DNA of 64,000 bases from Tetrahymena elliotti 4EA (lineage: Eukaryota; Ciliophora; Oligohymenophorea; Hymenostomatida; Tetrahymenidae), in NCBI GenBank assembly GCA_000231825.2, contig JH720298.1:1518814-1582813 (forward strand), given 5' to 3'. This document shows positions 38,486-52,640 of this stretch, one piece after another (position 1 is the first letter of the stretch; the number at the start of each line of letters is the position of its first letter). The notes beneath the pieces are model-generated. The model was not told the origin of the DNA. It worked only from the letters and a program-made list of their open reading frames with translations, and made no database searches. The position numbers and the translations under genes were made by a program.

Positions 38486-41400
38486 GCGAGCCTCTGATAA
38501 TTAACTTAATATATAATCTTATACATAAATATAATCTAATGTTATCTTATTATGGGAAATGTGGCTTGCTCCTCCATGCTTTAATTTTATTGATCATAAA
38601 CATCTTATTACTTCGATAGATATTATGACTTATTGGATGAATAATTAATTAACTTATGGATAATTTAATATAAAATTTCAAACAAACATAACATGCACAC
38701 ATGTTAAGGGTGCTTAGATACTTCCTAAAATAAACAAACAAATAAAAAAATTATGTATAAATAAATAAATAACTTTTTTAACGCATTGAGTCATAAATAG
38801 CTTGCATACTACATCTTCCAATTACTTGTTTCATACACTCTTATATAAAATTAAATTAGTGCCATCAAATCACTTCAAATATATATTAATATATATTATG
38901 TATAATCTTAATTTTATTCCTAATCCTTTCAAAAAAGCTCTCACAATCTATCTATCAATCACTCACACAATTTTATTTTTTTGTTCGTTTGATCTCTCCT
39001 TCTGATTTTTGCATTTATTTTATCATTCTTGTTTCTTACTAATTAAAATTCCCCCTTTTTAATTTAAATGCAAATCAATTAATCAATACTAAAATGAACA
39101 AGCGAATAATTTTCAATTTTAGTAATTCTTTCTTTCTTCTTCTCTTTTAGTATCACAAAAAAATAAATAAATAATTTAGTTAATTAATTAAGTAAGCAAG
39201 GAGAGAAATTATCTGCATTTCATTTAAGAGAAACACTTGCACAATCAAAGAATCAAAGAAAATTGTTAGTGAAAGTAAGACCAATCGATTTTTCAATTAA
39301 CAATTAAAATTAATCTTTTATTAGATCTTTTTAGGCCTTCTTCTTTTAGTATTGACTTTCTTTTGAAGCTGCGAAAAAATATACTTTTAGCTACATTGAT
39401 AAACTTTAAATTTATTAATTCTTCCTTCATACCTAATATAATTAGCTCGTATTATCTCTGAACTAAATAAATATATCAATTACTTATTTATTATTTCCTC
39501 TCATGAATTATGAAATATTTCGATATAAATATATTGATCTTGTCTTTACAAAATATAAATGAAAAATAGAATTGTAAATTAAATTTCCTGCTTTTAGGAC
39601 TGAAAAAAGAGTCAAGGAACTACTAACATGAAATATGAAAAGAAAAATCATATCTATGTAAAATATTCATTTATTTGGAAGATAATGATTTAATGTATTT
39701 TATATAGATGAAATCTAATTATTACTATTTTAAATGACTGATTTCCCCGCCTATACTAATTTTTAAAAACATAATTTGATTGGAAGAGTAAATTGCTATT
39801 TAAACATACAATAAGAAAAGCTCTTTCTCATTTATTATCAAAAAAACTAAGAAAAAATCAATAAATAAATAAGTAAAGCTTCCATATGAGTATTTCATAT
39901 ATTTGTTATTATACTTTCTACTTGATCACTTCTTTCTTCACATAATACTCAATTTCATATTATTGCTTTGGGTGCTTCTCAAACATTAAAATTATGCATG
40001 CTTGAAAAAAGAAAGTATATAAAGGATAATATATTTATCTATTATTGAACTTAATGATTCTTTTATAAAGTGGATGGAAAAAATTCATAAATATAAAATA
40101 GATCTTTTCAGCCAGTCTGGTTGCTTAGCTCATTTTAATAATTAAATTGTTTGAATTAAATTGAATTGAATTTGGCCATATGTTTATTTGATTATTCTTT
40201 TTTTTAAAAATCTTCAATTTTTTAATTGAGGCAATATTTTAACTTCCATTTATTTAAAGTGCAATCAACCTATTATAATAGATTATTATTGCTTTTTATT
40301 TAGTTAGCTAGCTTTAGCACCTTTAACGATGAAATTATTTTTTTTATTTAGAAAATTGCTTGAAAATTAGCTGAAATTTGGCTATCAATTTAATGATAAT
40401 ATTACAAGGAGAATACTTTAATCATCGTTTAAAATAAATTTAAATAAAATCCTGTCAACTTCCTCTCTGTTCTAAATTCACTTAAGCTATTCGTTTTTCT
40501 CAAACAAAAAGTATCTAGCTAGTTACATAGATAGAAATTAATCATTTATTGAATTTAAAGGAGGAGAAGAATAAGTAAAAAAAGTCTTTTATCTACTAAT
40601 ATCTTCTACTTTCATAATTCTTGCTAAATTAATTCAAAATATTTCTCATTTTTTTAAAAGAAATCTCTCAAATATCCAAGCATATTATTTCTCTGCGGTT
40701 ATGAATAGAATACAATTCAAATTTAATTTAAATTCATAAAAAAAACAAAAGGTATTTAGGAGAACTCTGAAAATCATAACCTAAACAAATTGTTTACTTT
40801 TTTTGTTTATTTCGATAAGCTCTTTGAGGTTTCGCTAATAAATGAAAACTTTGTGAAGAAATAACAATAAGTTAAAATGGACTAAGCTCCTAAAGAATTA
40901 TTTGCTAATAAAAACATTCATTGAAAGTTTAATAATTCAGTTTTTTCTGAAAATTTGAAAAGGGTTCTAATAGAAAAAATAGAAAATTTACACAGATTTT
41001 AGTTTATTAAACCTTAAACAGAGGATAATATTCAACTTATTTCTTTATTGATAGATTAATAGAATAACTTTCATTAATTTTAATTCGTTTTACTTAATAA
41101 GATAATAAATAAATAGTCTATGCTTTTATTAAGAATTTCATTATTTCTTAATTTAAAATAAATAATCAATGTATATGAATGAACTAGTAATTTTAACATC
41201 ACTTATTAGTTTACGCAAATGAGCAAGCATTTATTTAAACCAAATTTAACTGGATAAAAATTTATAGCTAAATGCATAAACTTTTAAAATTCATTCTGCA
41301 AAAATAGTAATTTTGTGGAAGCAGTACAAAAAAACCCTTATGAGAAAAAATTGTTTTAGCGAAAAATAGAAATTGAAAGAAAATAAATACTTTGGATTTG

Positions 41401-44400
41401 AAATGGAAACCAAATAAGAAAGAATAGCTATTTACAAATACATGAAAATTCTGAAGTAAATAATTTAAATTATTCAACACTAACGATAGTAATTAATTAC
41501 TTTTTTATTTTTTAAAAAACATCAAATTAACAAACAAGCAAGCAACCAACTAAAAACTTAATAATTAGTATTATTTATTTTTCTGATAAATCTCAAATAC
41601 TAATTAAATTTTCTTTTTGATTTCAAAAGCTTTCATTAATTCTTCAAATCAACCCTTTATTCATTCATTTCTGTGTATTTATTTTTTTTGTCTTTACTTA
41701 GAACAATCTCTGTAAAAATCTCTTCTATTATGAATGGATAGATACATATAGAAAATTTTAGTTTTCATTTAATTTTTTCCACATTTTTCTTTAATCTCTT
41801 GTTTTTCCTTTTTTAGTTGAGCAAAAAAATATTCATTTTTTCCTCTTTGTTTCATTTTAAAAATATAAAAAAAGACTAAGAAGAATTATAATGAACAAAG
41901 AAAGAAAGAAAGATTGCATGAAAAGCAATGAAAAACCCTTTAGAAATATAATTCTTTCTTTTTTACAAAAATAAATATTTTTTAAGGAAAATTTTTCTTG
42001 TTTTGAGTCTTTCAAACATTGTAAAGTTTGTATATGACTAAATAGCTAGCTAACTAGCAGCTACTTCCTATTCTTAGACTAGACTTAATTTTCTTTTATA
42101 AAATTTCGATGTATGTTAATGCATTTATAAAATTAGATGCAAGCTTGCTATCAAAAGTTTTCATTCTCTCATTGTTAATTTACTAACTTTTCTTTTTTTA
42201 TTATAATAAAATGTATGAAGCATTATTATAAGCAGTCATTTTTCGAAGATAAATTGTCTTTGTGAGATCATTTTTCCTGTTCATTTTATCTATTCGATTG
42301 ATTGAGGTAAAGCCAACTAATTGTCGTCATCCCTCATTTAGACTAGTTTTTGATTATTTCATTTTAATTTTTTACATTAAATTTATACAATTCGTAATTA
42401 AACTCAATATCACACTTTATTTTTATTAAATCTTAAAAGAAAAAACATAAAAACCATTTTCAATTGAAACTATTCTATTTCCTCTCTATTCTTCAAACAG
42501 CTCCTTCCATTCATCTATTAACTCGTCATTTGAAAGCCTTGGAGTTAGAAGCATAAATATTTTTGCAAAAAAGCCTTTTTCATTACAAATTTGAAGAACT
42601 TTAAATGAAAGTCCTTAAAAAAAGAAAAAAACGGAAAATCTAAAATAAAGTTCTTAAGAATTAGAAGAAAAATATAATGGTGGAGATGTAAAATAAATGA
42701 AGAGGTTGGTTGCCCATTTGCTATGATAGATTATTAAATTTATATTGAATTATTTTTGTCTTAAACCAAGATTCTGATAAATACATGAGAATTAAAATCA
42801 TCTGCAAAACAAATTTATAAGAAACAGCGCAAATTAAATATAAAAGTAAGCAAAAAAAAAGTAAAAACAAAAGAAAGGCAAATAATAAATAATTAAACAA
42901 ATAAACTAACAAAAAAACAAACAAACCAATTTAATTTCTTTGATTAAAAAATTCACTTCAGTCAAGATTTTTACCAAATTCTAAATGATAATTAATTATA
43001 TTCATTCATCAACCTTTATATCTATCCTTTTTAAATTAAACTTACTTCAATTTTGTTTAATTAATCACTTAGTTATTCTAACAAGCTTTTCTAAGAAATA
43101 GCTAAAATAAAATGGAGATTGACTATTTTACTTCAATTGAAATAATTCTTTGTCATTTAATCTGAAAATAAATATTTTATTTTACTAACATAAGAAAATT
43201 AATTTTATTTACTTATATGATTTTATACATTTTAATGCTAGCTAATATTTTATTTAATATATCCTGATTTTATTAAAACTCATAAAAAAATTAAACAAGT
43301 TTTATGTGCCTTCTTTATTTACTTTTTAATAAAAAAAAGTGCCATGTTTAAAACACCTCTCATTAAAATTAAAAATAATATTAAACTCTAGAAAATCTTA
43401 GAATTAGACATTTACTTGTTTCAAAATAAATACTTTTAATATTTTCAATTATCAACTAATTATCAAGAGGTGTATATGTTTTAATAATCAAAAATATCAT
43501 CTCCTTCTAATAAATGAATAAGAAAAAAATATGTTATCAAATCAATAATGTTTCATATGATTATAATATTTATTTATTAATATGTTAGTAAACACTTATT
43601 TTCTTTCTTTTTTTTTACTATAATCATTTTAAACGGAAAGACTAAGTCTTCTATAAGAATCAAAAAATAGTTTTTAAATCCAAAAATCGGGTATGCATTT
43701 ATTAAATTTACATTTACATTTTATGATAAAGATCAATATTGATGGATGGTAAAATGTCTCAAAAAAGACACTTTTAAACCTTTATTTGCGTTAAAAGATT
43801 TTTGGAATCAAAATCTATTTTGAGTCTCCAAGAAGCAAGTATCACTCCTTATTCAAAAAGAATGATATGGTATCATTCATAAAGGATTTTAAAATGTATT
43901 AAAAAGGAGAGAATGAAAATTAATTAATTAAATAAATTAATTTTTGATAAAATTATTTTTAAGATTTTATTTGTAGTTTAAATGTTAATTATGAACATTA
44001 TGTATGTATTCAATTCTATTTAAATTTTCTTAAAATGATTTTGATTTTCTTGCATGATAAATAAATTGTTCAAATTTTCTTTTAACTAAAATACAAAACT
44101 CTTGGTTTTCTTTGAATTTATGATTGTTTGTTTATTTGTTTAGAAATATTAATCAAAACACAAACTCTTTTTATTCTAAGTAGATATTAAGAATTCATTT
44201 AATTTATCACAGAACTTATAAATATACTCATGTTTCTCATAACTCAATATATTTCATTTTGCATAAAAAAGTTATTTTCAATTACCACAAACAAAATGGA
44301 TGAAACTATTCAAACTAGAGAGATACTGCTTAAATGAATAATTAGATTAAAACAAATATGAGTTATTATGTCATGGCTCTGATTTTTATCACTTCCACAT

Positions 44401-46868
44401 TATTAATATCAAAATAATTTGATTGTTTTGAATATTTTTACATTCAAAATGATATTGAAAGGGGAAAAAAGTAAGATGACGAAGGGAAAATGATAAATGA
44501 ATTGAATTGAGTGTAATCTTATTTTTCATAAGATCAGTGTCTTTACAGTTAGTAAATAAAAATGAAAATGAGAAAGATGACTTTTTATTTTTAAATTTAT
44601 CTAATAGCATGGTGTAAGTAGAAATGATATTCTACTAGAAAGCAATATTCCTGTTACTGTGGTATGTCGTAAGAAATATAATGAAATAAACAAATTATGA
44701 CACTTTAAAAATGAATAATGTCATGCTAAAAGATCAAAAGTGTCTAAATGATGGAACTACTTTGTTGATAATAGTGACCTACAACCCTTCAGCCTCTCTA
44801 TCTTACACTCATTTGGGCAAATTAAAGGAAATTTGATAGCTTTATCACTAACTTTTTAATATCATCAGATCAAGCACTTTTGATTAATAATTAGGCATGC
44901 AAATCTAATAAAATCAAACATAATAACTCTATTTGATAATTTACTAAGTCTTTTTTTATTAATCAATCAAAAAACTTTAAGATATTTGGCTAATTAGACA
45001 CGTGAATAAATTTTGTTTAATTCATAAAATAATTTTTTAAATTGAAATAGACGTTTTAAATTGTTCATTTTTTCATTCATTTACAATAAAAACTATTTTA
45101 TTTGTTTAAGGAAGAATTATTTTTCATAGAAAAGAAAAATTTAAAGAGAATTTGATGATTAATTAACAAAGATGAATTTTCATTAAAAAAGTAAGATAGA
45201 TTGATCATACATAAATGTATTTTTATTTCATTAAGAAAAATGAAAAAAGTATTTTTGCTATTTTAAAAATACTTTGAGAAATTGAAATGTATTAACTATG
45301 GTAGAAAATAAAACATTTATTTAGGTTATTTATATTTCTCTTTCTATTTCTATCTGTAATTTAACAAATGCGATTTATTGATACACAATAAACAAAAAAT
45401 GCTTTAAATGATCTCAGATAATTATTTTTTAATAATATGTTTTGTGGATTACACTTTTAAGGCGATATTATTATGACGAAATAAGTGAAAAATGACATAT
45501 TTTAGAATAGTAGAATAGCTAAAATAGATATTTATTTAAACTCAAAACCTTTAATTTAAGTAAATTTTAGTTTAAAAATAAATGGGGTAGGGAGGTAGGT
45601 TAAATCAAATTATTAATCACTAATATTAAAAAAATAAACAATTAAATATCTAGCTATCTATATTTTCAATCAATCACACTCAAGTAATATGTCTCTCAGT
45701 AACATTAGCTAGCATCCATAATTTAATTAAGATAATCAATCCAATTCATAAATTTAAAACTCTAAGTTATTGTAAATTCAAGGAAGATTATAAAGCAGGA
45801 AATTATTAATCATAAAATCTTCTATTCAAGTTAGTTATTTAAAAAACAAGTTATTGTTTAGGTTCAAAATGTTTAGGTGATATTTTGATTGATATTCTAA
45901 ACAATCAATTAATTAGGATTTCATATCAAATCTTCTTTTATAAAATTAAAAAAATAAAAATATTTTTATAAGAAATTAACATCTTATTCGTTAAAAAAAT
46001 AATTATTAATTGCTTATTAAAAGTTAAAAATTGAACTTTGCTTAAATATTCAATTAATTTATAAAATTATTTATCTTTAACCTTATTAAGAAATTAATTA
46101 AATATATTTATAATTCAATTAAAATAAGACATTTTAAAAATGAAATTATTCTTATTTAAATATGAACAGAAGAAAAATAAGCAAGGATTTGTATAAATCC
46201 AAACATTTGATAAACAATATGTAGCTTATATTTGTATTGGAATAAATTATCATATGAAAAGAAGAAATGATGAATGTGATTAAAATATACTTTAGTTTGT
46301 TTAGAAATAAATATTTTCTTTGTAGAAGTTTAATCATTCAAATTAAATATTTTTTTAATTTAGTTATGAAAAGCTATTTTTAAAACTTAAAAACTTCTAT
46401 TAAAAAAATAAAATAATTATTCATTAAGAGTTCATTTTATTGTTCAAGAAATATTTAATTTAATCATATTCATCAAATATGAAATAAGGATTATGAACTA
46501 ATATTTTCATATATTAAGCTAAAAAAATGAAAATTTTTAATCCTAAATAAAAGAAAAATTTCGCTCACTTATTTAATTTAAATTCAAGATAATTTTTTTT
46601 TCAAGATAAAATAATTTTGAACAAATAAAATGCTTTTTTTTTTAAATAATTAAAAAATAATTTAGAATTATCAAAAGCTTTGTTTGATCAGATATCTATC
46701 ACTCACAGTAGACAAATAAATAATTAGATTTAATAAGAATTATCTACTAATCTTTATCAGAAAATCTTTGGCTTTAATTTATTAATAAGTTAATAAATTT
46801 ATTGATATTCCGATAGTGTATTATTGATTGTTTGTTTTGAAGAGCAAAGAAGATTTTATTTTGTAGAT
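38486..46868. other. Long gene-poor interval (8.4 kb)
   Basis: No exon with convincing composition, splice sites and length was found on either strand. There are scattered short open frames (for example one starting at 43754) but none with a recognisable pattern. The sequence is extremely AT-rich with A/T runs. The H3 3' UTR should lie in the first few hundred bases. Confidence 0.45.
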
Positions 46869-48161
46869 ATGATGTAATAGATATAGAGACTAAGAGATTC
46901 TTCAAATAATTTGAGTGTATTAGATTTGAATTTCAGTAATGTAGATTCTAATAAGTATCAGATAAAGCAATTTAAGAAATTGATTAGAGAGAAAGTCAAG
47001 ATAGTCAGAGTTATTTTAGATTTAACTAGAACTAATGTCTCGAAGGAACTTCTGAACTCTTTGTTTAAAAGAATTTCTAAAATAGTAAATCTAGAGCATC
47101 TTTAAATAGCTTTTGGAGACTCTAAATGTGTTTAGATGAAAGATGTGTTTGGATTTCTATCCAACTTATAAAATGTGATTTCTTTTAAGATGAGTTGTAA
47201 TTTCTCAAACAATTAAGATGTTTTATATTTCAGTGAATTTCTATCTAAAATGCAGAAAATAAAATCTTTAATGCTAGAAATTAAGCTATAATATTAGAAA
47301 GAATTCAAGGAAATAAAATAAGTGATTGCTAAAATGGAGAATTTAGAATAGCTTAGTTTGAATGTTAATTAAAACAGTTGTTTAAAGGGGAGTCAATACT
47401 TTAAAAAGTGTATTTCAACAAATAATAATATTGAATTTCTTTCTTTGAATTTATAACTCATTTAGTATGAATCATCTTAAATGAAAAAAGTCATTTAAGA
47501 AATACAAAAAGCTAAGAATTTGAAAGTTTTAAAATTGGCATTAAAGTTAGATGAGTACTAACTGTATTACCTCCCATTTTATTATTTGTTATTTGAAATA
47601 TTCTCTTAACTGAAATAATTAAATAGATTTTATTTGCATTGTGATTACTTGAGAAACGAAGAATGTAAATTCATACTAAGTGAATTAAGCAAAATTGAAA
47701 GCATTAAATATGTTTACATAAGTGGATTGAATGTTAAATCTATCTCATAAATGTAGTCCTTTTTTGAGAGTTTAAATAACAAGTTTGATCTCAATTTAGA
47801 TTTGACAAAATATAGAAAAGGTTTCCCAATTACAAATTAAGATTATCAACAATTTTTATCATCTTTACATCAAATCAAAAATCTACAAACATTATAATTA
47901 CAATTCAGCTCTTAATATTTATATGATGTTTCCAATCTTCATAACGTGTTCTCATTTTTAACTAATCAAACAAATCTTAAGAATATTTGCTTGGATATTT
48001 CAGATCTCTATGTTTAAAAACGTTTGGTTTTAGGCATTTTGTTAATTAAAAGTTTAAATTGCATCAAACTTATTAAATGCTAAGAACTTATTAAATAAAA
48101 TAAATAGAGATACTATAGAAAACTCCTCAGATTAGTTCATATTTCAGCACAAGCAGAATGA
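46869..48161 (+). CDS. LRR-like protein, intron-less (430 residues)
   Basis: Single open frame from a double ATG (46869, 46872) to TGA, 431 codons. The protein is a string of degenerate leucine-rich units: LDLNFSNVDSNKYQIKQF, VRVILDLTRTNV, IKSLMLEIKLQ, LEQLSLNVNQN, NIEFLSLNLQLIQ, LKVLKLALKLDE, FDLNLDLTKY, LQTLQLQFSSQ, LKNICLDISDL. These have the Lx(x)LxLx(x) strand pattern spaced about 45-55 residues apart, and no motor, kinase or membrane domain. It opens a cluster of such genes (46.9-59.9 kb) and resembles the minus-strand paralogs in style though not closely in sequence. The frame remains open a little upstream of the ATG, so a short extra 5' exon cannot be excluded. Confidence 0.82.
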
Positions 48162-48534
48162 ATGAAAATATTTTTTTAATTATTCATTAATGACTTTAAT
48201 TATGTTGGCTTAATATTATTTTAATATAAATTCATTAAATCATTTTTGACAGTATTCTTTGTCTGTTTTTAAAACCTATAAATTTTAAGAAAATGAATTA
48301 ATTGACTTTATTTTTGTTGATCAAGAGATACTTTTGATACTCTCTATATATATATCCAAAATCTAATAGGTCAATAAGTAGGTAGGTAGGTAGGTGGGTA
48401 TCTTTTTGTTTGTAAACTTTCTGAATTGAATTGTTTATTAAGAAGATTTAATTAAAATTCTATTTAGGTATCCTTAAATTTTTGATTTACTCTCTTTGAA
48501 AAAAAATTTTTTATGAAGAAATTGAAACTTAAAA

Positions 48535-48607
48535 ACTCCGAAATTTGTTGTCATAAATTTCTGTAAGTTCTTTTAAATAAAGCTGTGAATTTGTGATAGA
48601 TAATACT
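48535..48607. repeat. 73-bp direct repeat, copy 1, abutting assembly gap
   Basis: Identical to 48964-49036 over 73 bases. This copy ends exactly at the first N of the gap, as expected if a contig end was placed beside its own overlap or if a tandem duplication defeated assembly. Confidence 0.95.
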
Positions 48608-48707
48608 NNNNNNNNNNNNNNNNNNNNNNNNNNNNNNNNNNNNNNNNNNNNNNNNNNNNNNNNNNNNNNNNNNNNNNNNNNNNNNNNNNNNNNNNNNNNN
48701 NNNNNNN
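48608..48707. other. Assembly gap (100 N)
   Basis: A run of exactly 100 N, a conventional gap of unknown length. It falls at the 3' end of the LRR pseudogene, between two copies of a 73-bp repeat. Confidence 1.
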
Positions 48708-48963
48708 AACTTTTCAATTGAAAAAAAAAGTGTTTCCATTATTTTTAATTATGAGGTATAGTCTAAATATACTCTATCTAAATTCTTTTTAAAATTAATT
48801 TACTAAATATCTCTTTTCTCCATATATTTAGAAGAGTTATTACATTGAATTAAGTAGATATTGGAAAAACTGAACTTTTAATTCAAAAAAATTATATATC
48901 AATATCATATTTTGATTTTTTTACTAAATAAGTACTTTCTACTTACTTGAGGACAAAAAATTG

Positions 48964-49036
48964 ACTCCGAAATTTGTTGTCATAAATTTCTGTAAGTTCT
49001 TTTAAATAAAGCTGTGAATTTGTGATAGATAATACT
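48964..49036. repeat. 73-bp direct repeat, copy 2
   Basis: Second identical copy of 48535-48607. On the minus strand it reads as an LRR-type segment (SQLYLKELTEIYDNKFRS), corresponding in position to the end of the LRR paralog family. Confidence 0.9.
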
Positions 49037-51930
49037 GAATAAATAATATTTTTTTAATAAAAAATAATAAATGAAAAAAAAATTTATCTGTGATTTAAAA
49101 TCAGAAAATTTTAATTTTTCTTATTTATGGATGATATAAACTTTGATTCTAAGAAGAAAAAAAATAAATATCTAAAAACAATTTAAAATAAAATTTTCTT
49201 GATTTGATAGATATCAATCTTTTTCTTTGTGTTACTTAATCCATCTAAAAGAACTAAGTAATGAATTTACAATTAAATAGAACCATTTTTTGGTTGTTAA
49301 TTTATTTGATTATGTCGAAACATAAGTTTTTATCATCCTATCTAAATCTACCAATAGTTGAGCAAAAAAATAAATGATAAAATTGAATGTTTTCTAATTT
49401 ATTTATGTTTTCTATAATTGTTCAAGAATTCAATGCTCCTGTTATAAACTATATAGAATAATTATGCCAGTTTACTTGATTCGTTTGAGTAATATTTTGT
49501 TAAATAACTGAAGTTGTCAAAGTGATCTTCAACCTTAAATTTAAAAATGAACTATTTAATTTATTCACACAAAATAAATTATTCATCTTTCTTAAGATAA
49601 CCAGCAAGTATTCATCTAAAAGAAATAATTATTTTAGAACAAAAATCCTAAATCTAAAACCATTTTGTCTGACTCAACATGCTGATTTAGTTTTGATTTA
49701 ATTTTAAATAAACTTTGCACTTATATTCTTAAAACTTTTTTTAGATCTTGATTATGCTTCCAATGCTAATTTTATCATCTAAATCCAAAGAGACATTTAA
49801 CTCTTCAAGTTTTTCAAGTTTTTAGAAGCTTACAACTACTTCATTAAGATCTTATTCATTTTTTAAATAAGCGCTTTCACATTTAATTACTAACTAATTC
49901 ACATGAGGACTATTTAAAGAAATATTGCTAATTAAATGTCCATCAATTTCACTATAAGATTAATTAAATAAAGTAATTGCTAATTCTTAAATTTTATTAA
50001 GAAATTTATATGAATTAATTTATTGAAGCTATTAGTTAAAGCATTGATAAGGACATGTTATTTTAAAATTGGTTAGCTCTGTAGAATTTTTTAAGCTGTC
50101 TATCAAATCAACATAATTGCTAGAATTCTTCTAATCTTCTACACTAATATTGTATTAAGGTGAGTAACTAATTTTACCTGAGGGAATGTAATTAATTTCT
50201 AATTGAAGTAGTTAATCTGTAAAGATGCTTGCAAAAGTATTCCAAAAATCGAAATCATCATATCTTCCTTTGAATATTCTAAAATATTTTATACTTTCTA
50301 GTTATTTATTTGTAATTTTATATTTCTTTAAAATAGTTTCAAATATGCTAGAAATGTTTTGTTCCAAAATATCAAGGTACAATAAATTGCTAAGACAATC
50401 TATCTTTTCTTTAAATCCATAAAGAATCAAATTGTTGAGAAGAAAACTTGGCATATCCCATTTAAAATGAATTTTATTTCCCTTTATATAGATAATTAAA
50501 ATCGACTGAGGGGAATTGTAATTGATATTAATGCATTTGGTTAAATAACTCAATTATTTTGTTACTCTTTAATAATAAATTTAAAATGTTCAACTCTAAA
50601 TTCTAAATTTCACATTACTTTTCAAACAAAGCTTTAAAAATTTGAATATCTAATTCTTTCTTTGATATTACATGAATCCTAATCTTCAAAAAGTAATACT
50701 AAATTCTTTATCTTGTTTTAGGAATTGATCAAGGATGAAATATTTTTTTTAAATTGGTTAATTTGATATTATTTAAACACAAGTTGAAGGTGAGTTGGTT
50801 AACATAATTCAAGAAAGCCATTTAATAAATCATTTTCTCCTGGATTAAATTTGACAACTAAGTAGTTATTAAACAACTAAGATATTTAAAAATCTTATTT
50901 TCTTGATTTTTAAATTGAATAATTTTCATCTACCAATTTATTCAAATTAAAATAATATTATTAATTCTTATCAGGTATAAATACCACTCGTCCCTTTTTT
51001 AAAGAGCTCATTTTTGCTAATTATTAGTAAATTTGATACTAAATCTTTAGAGATTCCTATTGAAAAGGCAAATCTAAACTTAAAACTTCAATATCTTTTT
51101 ATTTTTCCAAGACAGCCAACAAATTAAATTATTCTTTTTACAAAAGATGATTCAAATTCATGTACCAAAAAGGGTACAAATATCTTCAATTTTTTCAAGC
51201 AAGAGTAGCTGATAAAAAGAAATGATATTAATTTAAGATTATTTTGATTGAATACTCCCAGTTTTTTTGAGAAAAAGATTTTACTTGACTTTGAAGATTC
51301 AAATAAAACTTTTAAATCTAGATCTAATCCATAATTCATCTTTATTTTAAATGTAAATCTTTTCAAATGAGAAGAATCCTTAGTAATAGCTGAAACTCTT
51401 TAAACCAAAGGTAAATTAAGGTCTTTATCTAATAAATCAATTGTGATTTCTTTGATATTTTTAGATTGTGCAAGTTTAGTAACAATATCCTCAACTTTTT
51501 ATTAGATTTCAGTTCTTAAAACATTTCGATTGATTTACAAGGTGAATTTTTTTATTGAAATATCTCTACAAAGCTTCCGAGAAATTTTAATTTTTTTTAA
51601 TTCACAGGATATTTATCTATGCCTAAAGCAAACTTTTCAAGTTTAGGTAACTTTTTGAATTTGTTAATGAAATTGTTTAATTCATTTTTATATACCTTTA
51701 ATTTTTAACATACAAAATAAATTAGAAAATAAAAAAATAATGAATTAAAACTGACTCTCAAATCAAAAAATTAATATTCACACTTTCTTAATAATTTCAA
51801 ATCTGCTTTCATTGCAAACTAGAATGAGAAAGAATCAAATTTCAGTTTCGATTTGTCATAATTAGTAACTTACTCTCAAACAAACATAAATTATTTTCTT
51901 AATAAACTTTGTCCATGTGCAAGAATAATA
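48964..51930 (-). pseudogene. LRR-like pseudogene, paralog of the gene at 56500-59580
   Basis: On the minus strand this region aligns by eye with the intact gene at 56500-59580, very closely from about 50550 down to 49560. No single frame spans it. Relative to the intact copy the frame changes near 51590 (several extra bases), near 51120, near 50650 and near 50370 (about 7 bases lost), and each unshifted frame meets TGA. At its 5' end the homology jumps from the part matching 59060 to the part matching about 59680, so roughly 600 bp including the N-terminal coding region is missing. The 3' end runs toward the 73-bp repeats and the gap. Programmed frameshifting at four sites is unlikely, and sequencing error at a collapsed repeat is the main alternative. 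Confidence 0.75.
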
Positions 51931-52640
51931 AAAAATTTAAGATTCACAATCAATTCAAATGAGAATTTGATGAGGTTTTTTCAAAAAAAAAATTGGAAAA
52001 TATTTTGAATAGATATTTTGATGACAATTTCAGCTATGTTTTGTAAAAAATCCAATTGATAAATAAAATATGAATTAAAATTTTATAATTTAATTGTTAC
52101 TTAATAGTTTGCTATTTTAGCTAAAATAAAAAAGTGACACTAACAACAGCAGAGATAGAAAATAAGTAAAATCATAAAGAAATAGCAAAAAATCAATCAA
52201 AAATATATAGAAAAATAAAAAGGGGATTTCTTTTATAAAAAATTAATAATTAACAAATGTTAGGCTATTTTGCTACAGTAAGATAAATTCTCAAAAAATG
52301 GTCTTCTTCTCCTCTCAGATTTAAATAATATGGAGAATATTTGTTCCTTAATAAATTAGAATAAAAAAATATATTAACTTAAGAAAGAATAAAATCAGAA
52401 ATAAGGAAAATTTGCCTGATTTAGAATTAGCTAATGTACTTTAAAGCTACAAATCTCTGTGTAAGGAAATCATTTCATTAAATAGAGATTAATTACCTTA
52501 TAGATTGATTATTTTGAATTTGAAGATTGTATTAAATATATTGTATATAGTATTATTAATAAGAAAATTCAATAATCTTCCAAATATCAAACCAACCTAC
52601 CCCTGTATATTTTTAAAAAAGATAAAGACAGAAAAAAAAG
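51931..52640. other. Spacer between LRR pseudogene and LRR gene
   Basis: AT-rich, no exon supported. It should hold the promoter of the plus-strand gene at 52641. Nothing else seen. Confidence 0.45.

Noticed and set aside
43754..44045. Plus-strand open frame starting MSQKRHFQTF
   Set aside because: Composition becomes AT-driven after about 55 residues; contains small palindromes; no support as a gene.
48529..48739. Two ORFs running through the N stretch
   Set aside because: They cross the assembly gap; the residues inside are unknown and the frames are an artefact.
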